Assembly (NCBI RefSeq): GCF_013487865.1
Contig: NZ_CP047409.1
Coordinates: 124,001 to 188,000, forward strand
DNA from: Lactobacillus johnsonii
GTDB lineage: Bacteria > Bacillota > Bacilli > Lactobacillales > Lactobacillaceae
Reading direction: 5' to 3'
DNA length: 64,000 nt
The notes under the pieces were generated by a model. The model searched no databases, had not been told where the DNA came from, and saw nothing but the letters and a program-made list of their open reading frames with translations. Both the position numbers and the translations under genes were made by a program. Positions 34,077 through 41,889 of the stretch are shown piece by piece (the first letter of the stretch is position 1; the number at the start of each line of letters is the position of its first letter).

Positions 34077-34910
34077 TTGAAAATTGGAGAAGCTTTGCGA
34101 GAAGTTCGACTTAATTTAGGATTAAGTCAAGCTAAAATGTGTGAGGGAATAGTACAGAGACCTTTTTATGCACTTGTTGAAAGTGGAAAAAGTGGAATTA
34201 GAGCCGAAAGCTTAATAATGCTTTTAATTAAGCATGAAGTAGATATAAATTATTTTTATAATTTGGTAATGGACTCTTATGTAACGTCAGAAACTCAAAT
34301 AGATAGAATGCTACAAAATAAAATGGAGTATGCTGTTAATTCTAAAAATATTAAGAGTATAAATTATTACAAAAATAAAATTATTCGGTCATCTTCTGAT
34401 GAAATACTAAAACTTAGAGCGCAAGTAACAGCTGCTTACTTTAATAATCAACTGGATGATATAAATGACGAAATATGTCAAAAAATATATAAAGAATTTG
34501 ATAAAGAGAATTGGATTAAATCACCAGCACTTTTAAGATTATTAGCTAATACAATGCCTTTATGGAAACATGAAATCTTATCTTCTCGTATAAAACATTT
34601 ATTGCATACAGTACAGAGAAAAAAAGTAGAGTCGGAATTAATGCTAGAAAGATATGTTAGAATTTTCGAAAACTATCTAGTAACTTGTTACGATCAAAAA
34701 AAGTATAAAAGTGCGGAAGATGCCTGCTTTATTAAAGAAATTATTGATTATATTTTAAATAACGTAACATCGTTTCATTTTATGATATATAGATTTCATG
34801 CGTATTATATGTTGGCATTATTTGAAAATGATCAACAGGAATTAGCTAATATTCAAAAAATTTTAATAGAATATGGATATGAAGATCTTATAGGTAGCTG
34901 GCCGACATAG
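34077..34910 (+). CDS. Rgg-type transcriptional regulator
   Basis: 277 residues from TTG at 34077, chosen because AAGGAG ends 6 bases upstream. HTH in residues of about 4-55 (GEALREVRLNLGLSQAKMCEG and YALVESGKSGIRAESLI). The rest is alpha-helical, like the TPR-type peptide-binding domain of Rgg proteins. Rgg regulators sense short secreted peptides taken back into the cell. A 15-residue peptide gene lies 86 bases downstream. The gene is AT-rich with many ATA codons, unlike the genes on its left. It probably controls the peptide island that follows. Confidence 0.85.
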   Translation: MKIGEALREVRLNLGLSQAKMCEGIVQRPFYALVESGKSGIRAESLIMLLIKHEVDINYFYNLVMDSYVTSETQIDRMLQNKMEYAVNSKNIKSINYYKNKIIRSSSDEILKLRAQVTAAYFNNQLDDINDEICQKIYKEFDKENWIKSPALLRLLANTMPLWKHEILSSRIKHLLHTVQRKKVESELMLERYVRIFENYLVTCYDQKKYKSAEDACFIKEIIDYILNNVTSFHFMIYRFHAYYMLALFENDQQELANIQKILIEYGYEDLIGSWPT

Positions 34911-34996
34911 CTGTAATAAATATAATACAATGCAATAAATATGAGCGTTGCTTATGCTAAGATGAAAAAATAAAAAAGAAAGGTTCGGTGATAGTC

Positions 34997-35044
34997 ATGA
35001 CTTGGTGGCAATTAACAATTATTTTCAACAAATTATTTAAATAG
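34997..35044 (+). CDS. 15-residue peptide, candidate Rgg-linked signal
   Basis: ATG-to-TAG frame encoding MTWWQLTIIFNKLFK, with a GAAAGG ribosome site 13 bases upstream and GGTGAT closer in. A dedicated terminator follows at 35085-35135, so it forms its own small transcript between rgg and the 71-residue peptide gene. It has a hydrophobic, Trp-Trp-bearing composition. Signal peptides of the Rgg systems are similarly short genes next to rgg. The size is small enough that chance must be considered; position, ribosome site and terminator support it. Confidence 0.5.
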   Translation: MTWWQLTIIFNKLFK

Positions 35045-35084
35045 AGAATAAAGAGTACTTATTGAGAAAAACTTTGTTTACTAT

Positions 35085-35135
35085 AAAGACTGATATTATC
35101 TTGTTTTAAAATAACATGGGTATATCAGTCTTTTT
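35085..35135 (+). terminator. Terminator behind the 15-residue peptide gene
   Basis: Stem AAAGACTGATAT / ATATCAGTCTTT with a 25-base loop and five T. Confidence 0.75.
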
Positions 35136-35161
35136 GCATAAATTGATATTTAGTTTTTGAA

Positions 35162-35187
35162 AATTTGTTATAAATTTATTACAAATT
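35162..35187. promoter_or_regulatory. 26-base palindrome, candidate operator
   Basis: A near-perfect palindrome, arms AATTTGT and ACAAATT around TATAAATTTATT, with one mismatched pair. It sits about 60 bases before the 71-residue peptide gene, where Rgg or another dimeric regulator could bind. In AT-rich DNA chance is higher than usual. Confidence 0.45.
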
Positions 35188-35248
35188 AGCTTTAATTTTT
35201 ATTTTTAGATTTAAAATCAAAAGTAAATAAAGAAAGGACTGAATAACT

Positions 35249-35464
35249 ATGAATAATGCAATAGAATTATATTCTACTATGCTTGAGAGCAGATATGAAA
35301 AATATATTCAAAATAAATGGATTTGGATAATTGTTGCTCTTGTTGTTTTTGTAAGTGTGTTCTCCTATGCATTTTACTGCACTAGTAGAGGATACAGTTT
35401 TACTGGTAATGTAAAACTGGGCTGGCCAAAAGTATGGGAAATGGGTATAGGATGTAAACGATAG
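35249..35464 (+). CDS. 71-residue single-TM peptide, candidate bacteriocin or signal precursor
   Basis: Ribosome site AGAAAGGA. Residues 1-23 are polar and probably inside. Residues 24-43 form a membrane helix (WIWIIVALVVFVSVFSYAFY). Residues 44-71 are outside and run from Cys44 to Cys69 with Gly, Trp and Lys in between (GYSFTGN, LGWPKVWEMGIG). No double-glycine leader. A terminator-like hairpin separates it from the ABC, protease and thioredoxin genes that follow, as is usual for abundant precursor genes. No family recognised; product role inferred from neighbours. Confidence 0.7.
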   Translation: MNNAIELYSTMLESRYEKYIQNKWIWIIVALVVFVSVFSYAFYCTSRGYSFTGNVKLGWPKVWEMGIGCKR

Positions 35465-35467
35465 GAT

Positions 35468-35499
35468 AAAGTTGAAAGCAATATTGCTTTCAACTTTTT
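35468..35499 (+). terminator. Hairpin between the peptide gene and the ABC transporter
   Basis: Perfect stem AAAGTTGAAAGCAAT / ATTGCTTTCAACTTT and T-run. Partial read-through would express the downstream genes at a lower level. Confidence 0.85.
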
Positions 35500-35508
35500 C
35501 ATGAAATT

Positions 35509-36216
35509 ATGTTTAAAGTAAATAGGTTATATAAAAAACTAGGTAAAAGAGAAATTTTGAACGGTATTACTACTACTTTTTATGATAATGGAGTCAGTGT
35601 TATTGTAGGAATAAATGGAGCAGGTAAAACGACCTTTTTAGATACTATTGTTGGAATTTTAAAAAAAGATGGGGGTTCAATAGAATTAAATGGTTTTACT
35701 CCTGAGAATAAAAAATTTAAAGAACAGGTTTTCTATATTCCTTCTGATTTTTACTTACCTGAATACATGACCGCTAAAGAATATTCGAAGTTTATTTTAA
35801 ATCATTATCCAAACAGTAAGTATTCCATTTTTTTACAATGTGCTAAATGGTTGGAAATAGATAAATATTTAAATAAAACTATTGAAACTTATTCTTATGG
35901 AATGAAAAAAAAGATACAGTTAGCAATTATGGCTGCGTCTGATGTATCTCTAATATTAGTGGATGAGGTTTTTAATGGACTAGATTTTGAGACATCTATT
36001 TTAGTTCAAAAAATGCTGAGTGAATTAGGAAAAAAGAAAAAAGTTATTATTGTTTCTCATGAACCTAGTATACTTAAAACTTTTCCTACTGATATTCGAC
36101 TTATGAAAAATGGAAAGATTGTTGAGGTAAGTGGAACAGCAGAAGAAATTGTGGAGAAAATCAAGAAGGAAGGAAATTTATATTCAAAACTACAAAAAAT
36201 GGAAAAATATTTTTGA
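35509..36216 (+). CDS. ABC transporter ATPase
   Basis: 235 residues. Walker A GINGAGKTT at 34-42, signature YSYGMKKKIQLA, Walker B LILVDEVFNGLD and switch His in IIVSHE. The signature's usual SGG is SYG, still seen in some export or immunity ATPases. The start has almost no ribosome site and lies 9 bases past the terminator hairpin, which suggests low expression. It partners the following permease in export of, or immunity to, the peptide. Confidence 0.88.
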   Translation: MFKVNRLYKKLGKREILNGITTTFYDNGVSVIVGINGAGKTTFLDTIVGILKKDGGSIELNGFTPENKKFKEQVFYIPSDFYLPEYMTAKEYSKFILNHYPNSKYSIFLQCAKWLEIDKYLNKTIETYSYGMKKKIQLAIMAASDVSLILVDEVFNGLDFETSILVQKMLSELGKKKKVIIVSHEPSILKTFPTDIRLMKNGKIVEVSGTAEEIVEKIKKEGNLYSKLQKMEKYF

Positions 36217-37558
36217 TCTATTTAAATTTTTTCTCAATGATTCATTGCATGGGATTTTAAATAGACCATTTTTAAAAAAAAAGATAAATTTAATTGTGTT
36301 TGCTGTGTGTTTAACTGGTATATATTATTTTTATTTCTTAATTAATATGTACCAATTATCATCTATTTCAAATATGGCGGCGTTAATTGATAATAAGAAT
36401 TATGTAATTGCGGCGAAAATGACGGTAAGTAGTTTGTGCAATATGTGTATTATTTTTGGAGTTTTAATATGTGTTTTAGTAAACTCTACGCTTAATCTAA
36501 CTACCACATCATTGTTTATTGCTAAGGTGCTTCCTTATTCGGATGATGAAATACGTATAGCTAATAAGATATTAAAATTATTTCTTGCATTGATAATTTT
36601 TGAATTAATTTTAATTATTGTAATGCCAACAGTTAGGTTAATTAGAGTTAACTTTATAGGTTGGATTGTCTTGCTCTTAGAATTTCATTTAATATATGTT
36701 GATACATTTTTAGTTATAGATTTTATTTACGAGATTATTTCCTCATTTAGCTATGAAAACAATCTAAAGTTTCTTATCAGATTTACGGACATATTTTTAG
36801 TCCTAATGGATTCCATATATTTCTTCGTTATTAGATTTAAAATTGATTATCAGATTGGACATGCAAAATCGTCTATGTTGCTTTTAATGTTAATTATTTT
36901 GATTTGTGCAATAACTATATTAGGAATAATGATATTTATTACTGATAAATTAAAGTTTCAAAGTATGATTTTTAAAAATAATAAATATATAAATATATAT
37001 CTTCCAAATCTACTGAGCGAATTTAAACTAGTTTTTGCCGCTATTCTCAGAACACCTAATTATATATATACAAGTCTAGTTATAGTAACAGTATTTTTAT
37101 ACTCCTTACTTTATAATTCTCTGACAATCACTTTCTCTAATATGTTATTTATTTTTCCGTTAATTGGTGTGGTAGGAATTAATTATGCTAATTCTAGCTT
37201 AAAAGTACGATCATATTTTGATTTTTTTAGAGTAAAGATAATTTTTGAATTACTGGCTATTATTCTAACAGGAGGAATAATCCTATTTCCAACTTTAATA
37301 TTGTCTTTTTATCAATTGAAAAATGGAGAAGCATTTGTTTTTGGCCTAACAATATATTTATCGTCTATCATATTAGGTTTTTTATTACCAAAATCATATG
37401 GAAATCTTAATGAGACTTTGTCCTCTATCTTAATTATAATCGTAATTATTTTAATATCTCTATCATTAGCTGTTTCTCAACTATTATATGGAATATGCAT
37501 TTTATTAATAGGATGTGTGTACATAACTATAAAAAATGGGAGAAAAAAGGACTTATGA
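36131..37558 (+). CDS. ABC-2-like permease of the peptide island
   Basis: Up to 475 residues from GTG at 36131. The true start may be inside this N-terminal part, which overlaps the ATPase gene by 86 bases and has no clear ribosome site. About 10-12 hydrophobic segments follow, rich in Ile encoded by ATA. No domain is recognised beyond the membrane topology; the permease role rests on overlap with the ATPase gene. Confidence 0.75.
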   Translation: MEQQKKLWRKSRRKEIYIQNYKKWKNIFDLFKFFLNDSLHGILNRPFLKKKINLIVFAVCLTGIYYFYFLINMYQLSSISNMAALIDNKNYVIAAKMTVSSLCNMCIIFGVLICVLVNSTLNLTTTSLFIAKVLPYSDDEIRIANKILKLFLALIIFELILIIVMPTVRLIRVNFIGWIVLLLEFHLIYVDTFLVIDFIYEIISSFSYENNLKFLIRFTDIFLVLMDSIYFFVIRFKIDYQIGHAKSSMLLLMLIILICAITILGIMIFITDKLKFQSMIFKNNKYINIYLPNLLSEFKLVFAAILRTPNYIYTSLVIVTVFLYSLLYNSLTITFSNMLFIFPLIGVVGINYANSSLKVRSYFDFFRVKIIFELLAIILTGGIILFPTLILSFYQLKNGEAFVFGLTIYLSSIILGFLLPKSYGNLNETLSSILIIIVIILISLSLAVSQLLYGICILLIGCVYITIKNGRKKDL

Positions 37559-37818
37559 AATACTATAAAGTTTTTACTGTAAGTAGTTTTATATATTTAA
37601 TTTGTTTTTTACTTGATTATATTATAGTTTTATTTAGTATTAATGGAACGAGTGTTAGAACAACAATATTTGGGTTAAAGATAGTTACTAAAATGACGCC
37701 TCAGTATCTTAATACAACGTTTTCTCTAACATGGTATACACTATTGACATATATAATCTTTGTCTTTCTTTGTGAACTATTTGTCTTTGTTTTTTATAGA
37801 GAAAAAATAAAAAAATGA
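37555..37818 (+). CDS. Small membrane protein of the peptide island
   Basis: 87 residues from ATG at 37555, preceded by AAAAAAGGA and overlapping the permease by 4 bases. Two hydrophobic helices (SSFIYLICFLLDYIIVLF and YTLLTYIIFVFLCELFVFVF) flank an outer loop. No family recognised. It may be a third transporter subunit or an immunity protein. Confidence 0.7.
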   Translation: MKYYKVFTVSSFIYLICFLLDYIIVLFSINGTSVRTTIFGLKIVTKMTPQYLNTTFSLTWYTLLTYIIFVFLCELFVFVFYREKIKK

Positions 37819-38171
37819 TAAAATTTTTGATTATATTTATAACTTCATTTGCGTTTGTTTTATTTTTACATGAAATTACCCATTTTGCGACAGCGAAAGT
37901 ATTAGGACTTTCTCCCAAGTTTATTATATCTAAAGCTGGAACGCCAATTGTGAGGTATAAAAATAGTCATGAATATATAAAAATATTTTTTGTTGCAATA
38001 AGTGCGCCAATAATTGTAATTTCAGTAACTGCAATTTTGCCAAATATATCGGAATTTATATTAGTTAAAATACTTGGTATATTAAATATTATAAATTTAT
38101 TGCCTATAACAACAGATGGGGAAGTAGCTGTATATGCTATTTTAAAATTATGGAAAAGAAAAAATTATTAA
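37815..38171 (+). CDS. M50-like intramembrane zinc protease
   Basis: 118 residues overlapping both neighbours. HEITH at 19-23 inside the first helix is the zinc-binding motif of site-2 proteases. NLLPITTDGE near residue 101 corresponds to the second conserved (N/L)P-DG motif with the third metal ligand Asp. About 3 helices, so it is minimal for the family. The natural target in this context is the single-TM peptide at 35249. In Bacillus, a similar M50 protease (YydH) acts on the YydF peptide next to an ABC pair. Confidence 0.75.
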   Translation: MIKFLIIFITSFAFVLFLHEITHFATAKVLGLSPKFIISKAGTPIVRYKNSHEYIKIFFVAISAPIIVISVTAILPNISEFILVKILGILNIINLLPITTDGEVAVYAILKLWKRKNY

Positions 38172-38677
38172 GTATAATTGTGATTTGTGTTGTACTTCCT
38201 ACTTTATTTTTAATAAGTACTAAATTTGTAAATAAAGAAAGTGGTGGAACAGGAACTTATAACGATCAGACTGCACAATTTATTCATGAGGATCCATCTA
38301 GGACTCTAGCATCCTTAAAAGCAAAAAAATCTGGAATATACTATTTTGGTTTTCCTAGTTGTCCTTGGTGTCAAGAATTATTACCAGTATTTAATACCGT
38401 TTTAAAAAAGAATAAATTAAAAGCATATGTAGTAGATACACGGTCATCGGCTTATACTAGTAAAGATAACATAGTTTTGGAGCAATTTTTTATTCACTAT
38501 ATAAATAAAAAAAGATTAGTTGTTCCTTTAATCATCATGATTAATCATGACGGAAAAATAAAAAATCATATTGCTACTGTACCAGGACATAATGCTGAAA
38601 TGAAAAAGATGACGTCTTCTCAAAAAAGAAAACTAGAAGTGGAATTAAATCAAATGTGTATATGGTATAAAAATTGA
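38150..38677 (+). CDS. Membrane-anchored thioredoxin-like protein (CPWC)
   Basis: 175 residues. An N-terminal anchor (residues of about 5-24) is followed by an outer thioredoxin-like fold: FGFPSCPWCQELLPVF with Cys71 and Cys74, and the cis-Pro in VVPLIIMI. Similar proteins accompany bacteriocin genes and form or keep disulfides in the peptide. Here the partner would be the two Cys of the 71-residue peptide. It overlaps the protease gene by 22 bases and ends the operon. Confidence 0.82.
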   Translation: MEKKKLLSIIVICVVLPTLFLISTKFVNKESGGTGTYNDQTAQFIHEDPSRTLASLKAKKSGIYYFGFPSCPWCQELLPVFNTVLKKNKLKAYVVDTRSSAYTSKDNIVLEQFFIHYINKKRLVVPLIIMINHDGKIKNHIATVPGHNAEMKKMTSSQKRKLEVELNQMCIWYKN

Positions 38678-38703
38678 AAATCTTAGGTTTTGTTCTTTTT
38701 CCT

Positions 38704-38749
38704 AAAAAATACTCCCTAAGGAACTTTGGTTCTTTAGGGGTATTTTTTT
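38704..38749 (+). terminator. Terminator of the peptide island
   Basis: Long stem AAATACTCCCTAAGGAAC / GTTCTTTAGGGGTATTT and T-run. Confidence 0.9.
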
Positions 38750-38818
38750 GACTACTTTACTAATTATAGAAAATTTTGAAAATGAGCCTCTCTCTTGCTA
38801 GACGTGACTTTTGCTTAA

Positions 38819-38865
38819 TACAATATATATGATTCAAAATGTCAATACCTACAATATCATGTAGT
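38819..38865. promoter_or_regulatory. Two tandem NrdR-like boxes before nrdDG
   Basis: TACAATATATATGATT (38819-38834) and TACAATATCATGTAGT (38850-38865) share ACAATAT and lie 31 bases apart, three helical turns, as NrdR boxes usually do. The second overlaps the presumed -35 of a promoter with -10 TAAAAT at 38872. Confidence 0.6.
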
Positions 38866-38911
38866 TTCTGATAAAATAGAACCATAGATATTGTGAAAGA
38901 AGAGAATAACC

Positions 38912-41122
38912 ATGTTACAACAAGATGCTCAAATTAAATCAATTACTCAAATGACGCTGCCAGAAACAGCCATTAAAAGAGACGGTAGCATCTATCCTTT
39001 TGCTCTTTACAAAATTGAAATGGTTTTAGATAGCTTGCATCTGACTGAACATGAAGCAGATATTCTACCTGCTATCCTTCAAAAATTAAATGGTGCAAAG
39101 CAGACTTCTACTGAGAAAATAGCAGATGCATTTGTTCAAACATTAATCGAACTCGGCTTTAGTGATGAAGCAAATGCTTATGTTGATTATCGTAGAGAAG
39201 ACGAAGCTAATTTTAAGAAGCAAACTGAGACTACTAACCGTCTGGATCGCTTAGTTCATCATGATCCAACAATTGTTAATGAAAATGCTAATAAAGACTC
39301 ACGTGTTTTTTCAACTCAGCGTGATTTAACAGCCGGTGTAGTTGGTAAAACAATTGGTTTAACGATGATGCCAGAACATATTGCTAAGGCACACTTGCGT
39401 GGTGACATTCACTGGCATGACTTAGATTACACACCGCTCAGTCCTCTAACTAACTGTTGTTTGATTGACTTTAAAGAAATGCTAAGCCATGGATTTACAA
39501 TCGGAAATGCAAATATTGAATCTCCTCATTCAATCGAGACAGCAACTGCTCAAATGTCTCAAATTATTGCTAATGTTGCTTCTAGTCAATATGGGGGCTG
39601 TTCTGCCGACAGAGTAGATGAAGTTTTGGCTCCATATGCTGAAAAGAATTATCACAAGAATATTAAAGAAGCTAGCGAATTCTTTGACGATGAAGAAAAG
39701 ATCAAGGCTTTTGCAGTTAAGCGGACAAAAAAAGATATCTATGATGCTATGCAAGCTCTTGAATATGAAATTAATACCCTATTTTCAAGCCAAGGGCAAA
39801 CTCCATTTACTACTTTAGGATTTGGATTAGGAACATCCTGGATTGAACGTGAAATCCAAAAAGCAATCTTAAAGATTAGAATTGAAGGTTTAGGAAAAGA
39901 CAAAAGAACAGCTATCTTTCCTAAGTTAGTCTTTACGCTAAAGAAGGGACTTAACTTACATCCTGGAGATCCAAACTATGATATCAAGGAATTAGCTTTG
40001 GAATGTTCTACTAAACGTATGTATCCAGATATTGTTAGTTATGACATGATTAAGAAAATTACTGGATCATTTAAAGCTCCAATGGGTTGCCGTTCCTTCT
40101 TACAAGGTTGGAAAGATCCAGAAACTGGTAAAGAAGTAAATTCCGGTCGTATGAACTTAGGTGTTGTTACTTTAAACCTACCTAGAATTGCCATGGAATC
40201 AAAAGGAGATAAAGACTTATTCTGGCAAATCTTTAGAGAAAAGGTCCAAACAGCTCATGAAGCTTTGCAAATTAAGGCTAAACGTTGTACTGATGCTATG
40301 CCTGATAATGCTCCAATTCTTTATGAATATGGTGCTTTTGGTAAAAGACTAAATGCAGAAGATAATGTAAATGATCTTTTCAAAAATGGACGCTGTACAG
40401 TTTCCTTAGGCTATATTGGACTTTATGAAGTTGGTACAGTCTTTTATGGTCCTAATTGGGAACATAATGAGGAAGCGCACCAATTTACTATTAATATTGT
40501 TAAAGAACTTCACGATTACTGCGCTAAATGGGAAAAAGAAGATCCAAATCACTATCACTACAGTGTATATTCAACTCCAAGTGAAAGTTTGACTGATAGA
40601 TTTTGTCGCCTGGATACTAAAAAATTCGGTAAGGTTAAAGATATCACGGATAAGGAATATTACACGAATTCTTTCCACTATGATGTAAGAAAACACCCAA
40701 CTCCATTTGAAAAATTAGCTTTTGAAGCTCCATATCCATTCTATGCTGCAGGTGGATTCATTCATTATTGTGAATATCCAAACCTTAAGCAAAATCCGAA
40801 GGCACTAGAGGCTGTCTGGGATTGGGCTTATGATAAAGTAGGATACTTAGGAACTAACACTCCAATTGATCAATGCTACAAGTGTGGTTTTAAGGGTGAA
40901 TTTAAGGCAACCGCTAAAGGCTTTGAATGTCCACAATGTGGAAATCATGATCCAGAAACTTGTGACTGTGTAAAGCGTACTTGTGGTTATCTAGGCAATC
41001 CTTTGAAACGTCCAATGGTTCATGGTCGTCATGAAGAAATTGTCCACCGTGTAAAACACTTGAATATGGGAATGGAAGAAAAGATGGCTAAGGATGAAGT
41101 TAGAAAGAATGACGAATACTGA
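38912..41122 (+). CDS. nrdD: Anaerobic (class III) ribonucleoside-triphosphate reductase
   Basis: 736 residues. An ATP-cone lies at residues of about 15-100 (IKRDGSIYPFALYKIEMVL). The active core has NCCLIDF and GCRSFLQGW. The C-terminus has a zinc site (two CXXC pairs, CYKCGF and CPQCGN) and the glycyl-radical loop RTCGYLG, with Gly692 the likely radical site. It makes dNTPs without oxygen and needs NrdG, whose gene starts within its stop codon (TGATG). Probably regulated by NrdR. Confidence 0.96.
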   Translation: MLQQDAQIKSITQMTLPETAIKRDGSIYPFALYKIEMVLDSLHLTEHEADILPAILQKLNGAKQTSTEKIADAFVQTLIELGFSDEANAYVDYRREDEANFKKQTETTNRLDRLVHHDPTIVNENANKDSRVFSTQRDLTAGVVGKTIGLTMMPEHIAKAHLRGDIHWHDLDYTPLSPLTNCCLIDFKEMLSHGFTIGNANIESPHSIETATAQMSQIIANVASSQYGGCSADRVDEVLAPYAEKNYHKNIKEASEFFDDEEKIKAFAVKRTKKDIYDAMQALEYEINTLFSSQGQTPFTTLGFGLGTSWIEREIQKAILKIRIEGLGKDKRTAIFPKLVFTLKKGLNLHPGDPNYDIKELALECSTKRMYPDIVSYDMIKKITGSFKAPMGCRSFLQGWKDPETGKEVNSGRMNLGVVTLNLPRIAMESKGDKDLFWQIFREKVQTAHEALQIKAKRCTDAMPDNAPILYEYGAFGKRLNAEDNVNDLFKNGRCTVSLGYIGLYEVGTVFYGPNWEHNEEAHQFTINIVKELHDYCAKWEKEDPNHYHYSVYSTPSESLTDRFCRLDTKKFGKVKDITDKEYYTNSFHYDVRKHPTPFEKLAFEAPYPFYAAGGFIHYCEYPNLKQNPKALEAVWDWAYDKVGYLGTNTPIDQCYKCGFKGEFKATAKGFECPQCGNHDPETCDCVKRTCGYLGNPLKRPMVHGRHEEIVHRVKHLNMGMEEKMAKDEVRKNDEY

Positions 41123-41835
41123 TGCCAGAGAAAGATAAGAATAATCAAGAAGGTCCTGATGTTCGAGGAAATTTAATTAAGGTTAATGTTGGTGGAGATA
41201 CAATCTTTGTTGATTCTAATCAATATAAGCCGCAAGTTGAACATGCCAAAAAGTTAAAACAACAACATAGAAAACCGAAGAATCCCAAGCCCCAAGAATG
41301 GAAGTCAGAAGAATACTCTAAGCATAAAATTGCTGACTATAAGCCATTTAACTTTGTTGATGGTGAAGGGGTTAGATGCAGCTTATATGTGAGTGGATGC
41401 TTGTTTGACTGTCCTGGTTGCTATAATTTAGCAGCCCAAAATTTTAATTATGGACGTCCTTATACTCAAGAATTGGAAGATAAAATTATTGAAGATATGT
41501 CTCAATCCTATGTGCAGGGGCTAACTTTATTAGGTGGAGAACCTTTTTTAAATACTTGGGTATGCTTGAAATTAATTAACCGGGTGCGTAAGGAATTTGG
41601 ACATAGTAAAGATATTTGGTCTTGGTCAGGCTATACCTGGGATGAGCTTCAAAAAGAAACTCCTGATAAGAAAGAAATGCTTTCAAAGATTGATATTTTA
41701 GTTGATGGACGTTTCATGGATGATTTGAAAGATTTGACACTACAATTTCGTGGTTCAAGTAACCAGCGAATTATTGATGTTCAAAAATCAATCAAGGCTA
41801 ATAAGGTTGTTATTTGGGATAAACTGGTTAGATAA
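41122..41835 (+). CDS. nrdG: Anaerobic ribonucleotide reductase activating protein
   Basis: 237 residues. Radical-SAM cluster motif C-X3-C-X2-C in SGCLFDCPGCYN (near residue 95), then LTLLGGEPFLN. An N-terminal extension of about 70 charged residues precedes the catalytic part; shorter NrdG proteins lack it. It activates NrdD by forming the glycyl radical. Confidence 0.94.
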   Translation: MPEKDKNNQEGPDVRGNLIKVNVGGDTIFVDSNQYKPQVEHAKKLKQQHRKPKNPKPQEWKSEEYSKHKIADYKPFNFVDGEGVRCSLYVSGCLFDCPGCYNLAAQNFNYGRPYTQELEDKIIEDMSQSYVQGLTLLGGEPFLNTWVCLKLINRVRKEFGHSKDIWSWSGYTWDELQKETPDKKEMLSKIDILVDGRFMDDLKDLTLQFRGSSNQRIIDVQKSIKANKVVIWDKLVR

Positions 41836-41844
41836 ATTTGATAG

Positions 41845-41879
41845 AATAAGGGAAACAAGAGAGTTTCTCTTATTTTTTT
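41845..41879 (+). terminator. Terminator after nrdG
   Basis: Stem AATAAGGGAAAC / GTTTCTCTTATT and T-run; the next gene begins 10 bases later, so some read-through is possible. Confidence 0.75.
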
Positions 41880-41889
41880 AGGTGAAAAG

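Noticed and set aside
34941-34973. Ten-codon frame MSVAYAKMKK as alternative signal peptide gene
   Set aside because: It has no ribosome site and a polar make-up; the 15-codon frame downstream has a ribosome site and a better position.
35249-35464. Class II double-glycine-leader or circular bacteriocin
   Set aside because: There is no GG or GA cleavage site after a leader, no pediocin YGNGV box, and no SpoIIM/DUF95 or C39-peptidase transporter gene nearby.
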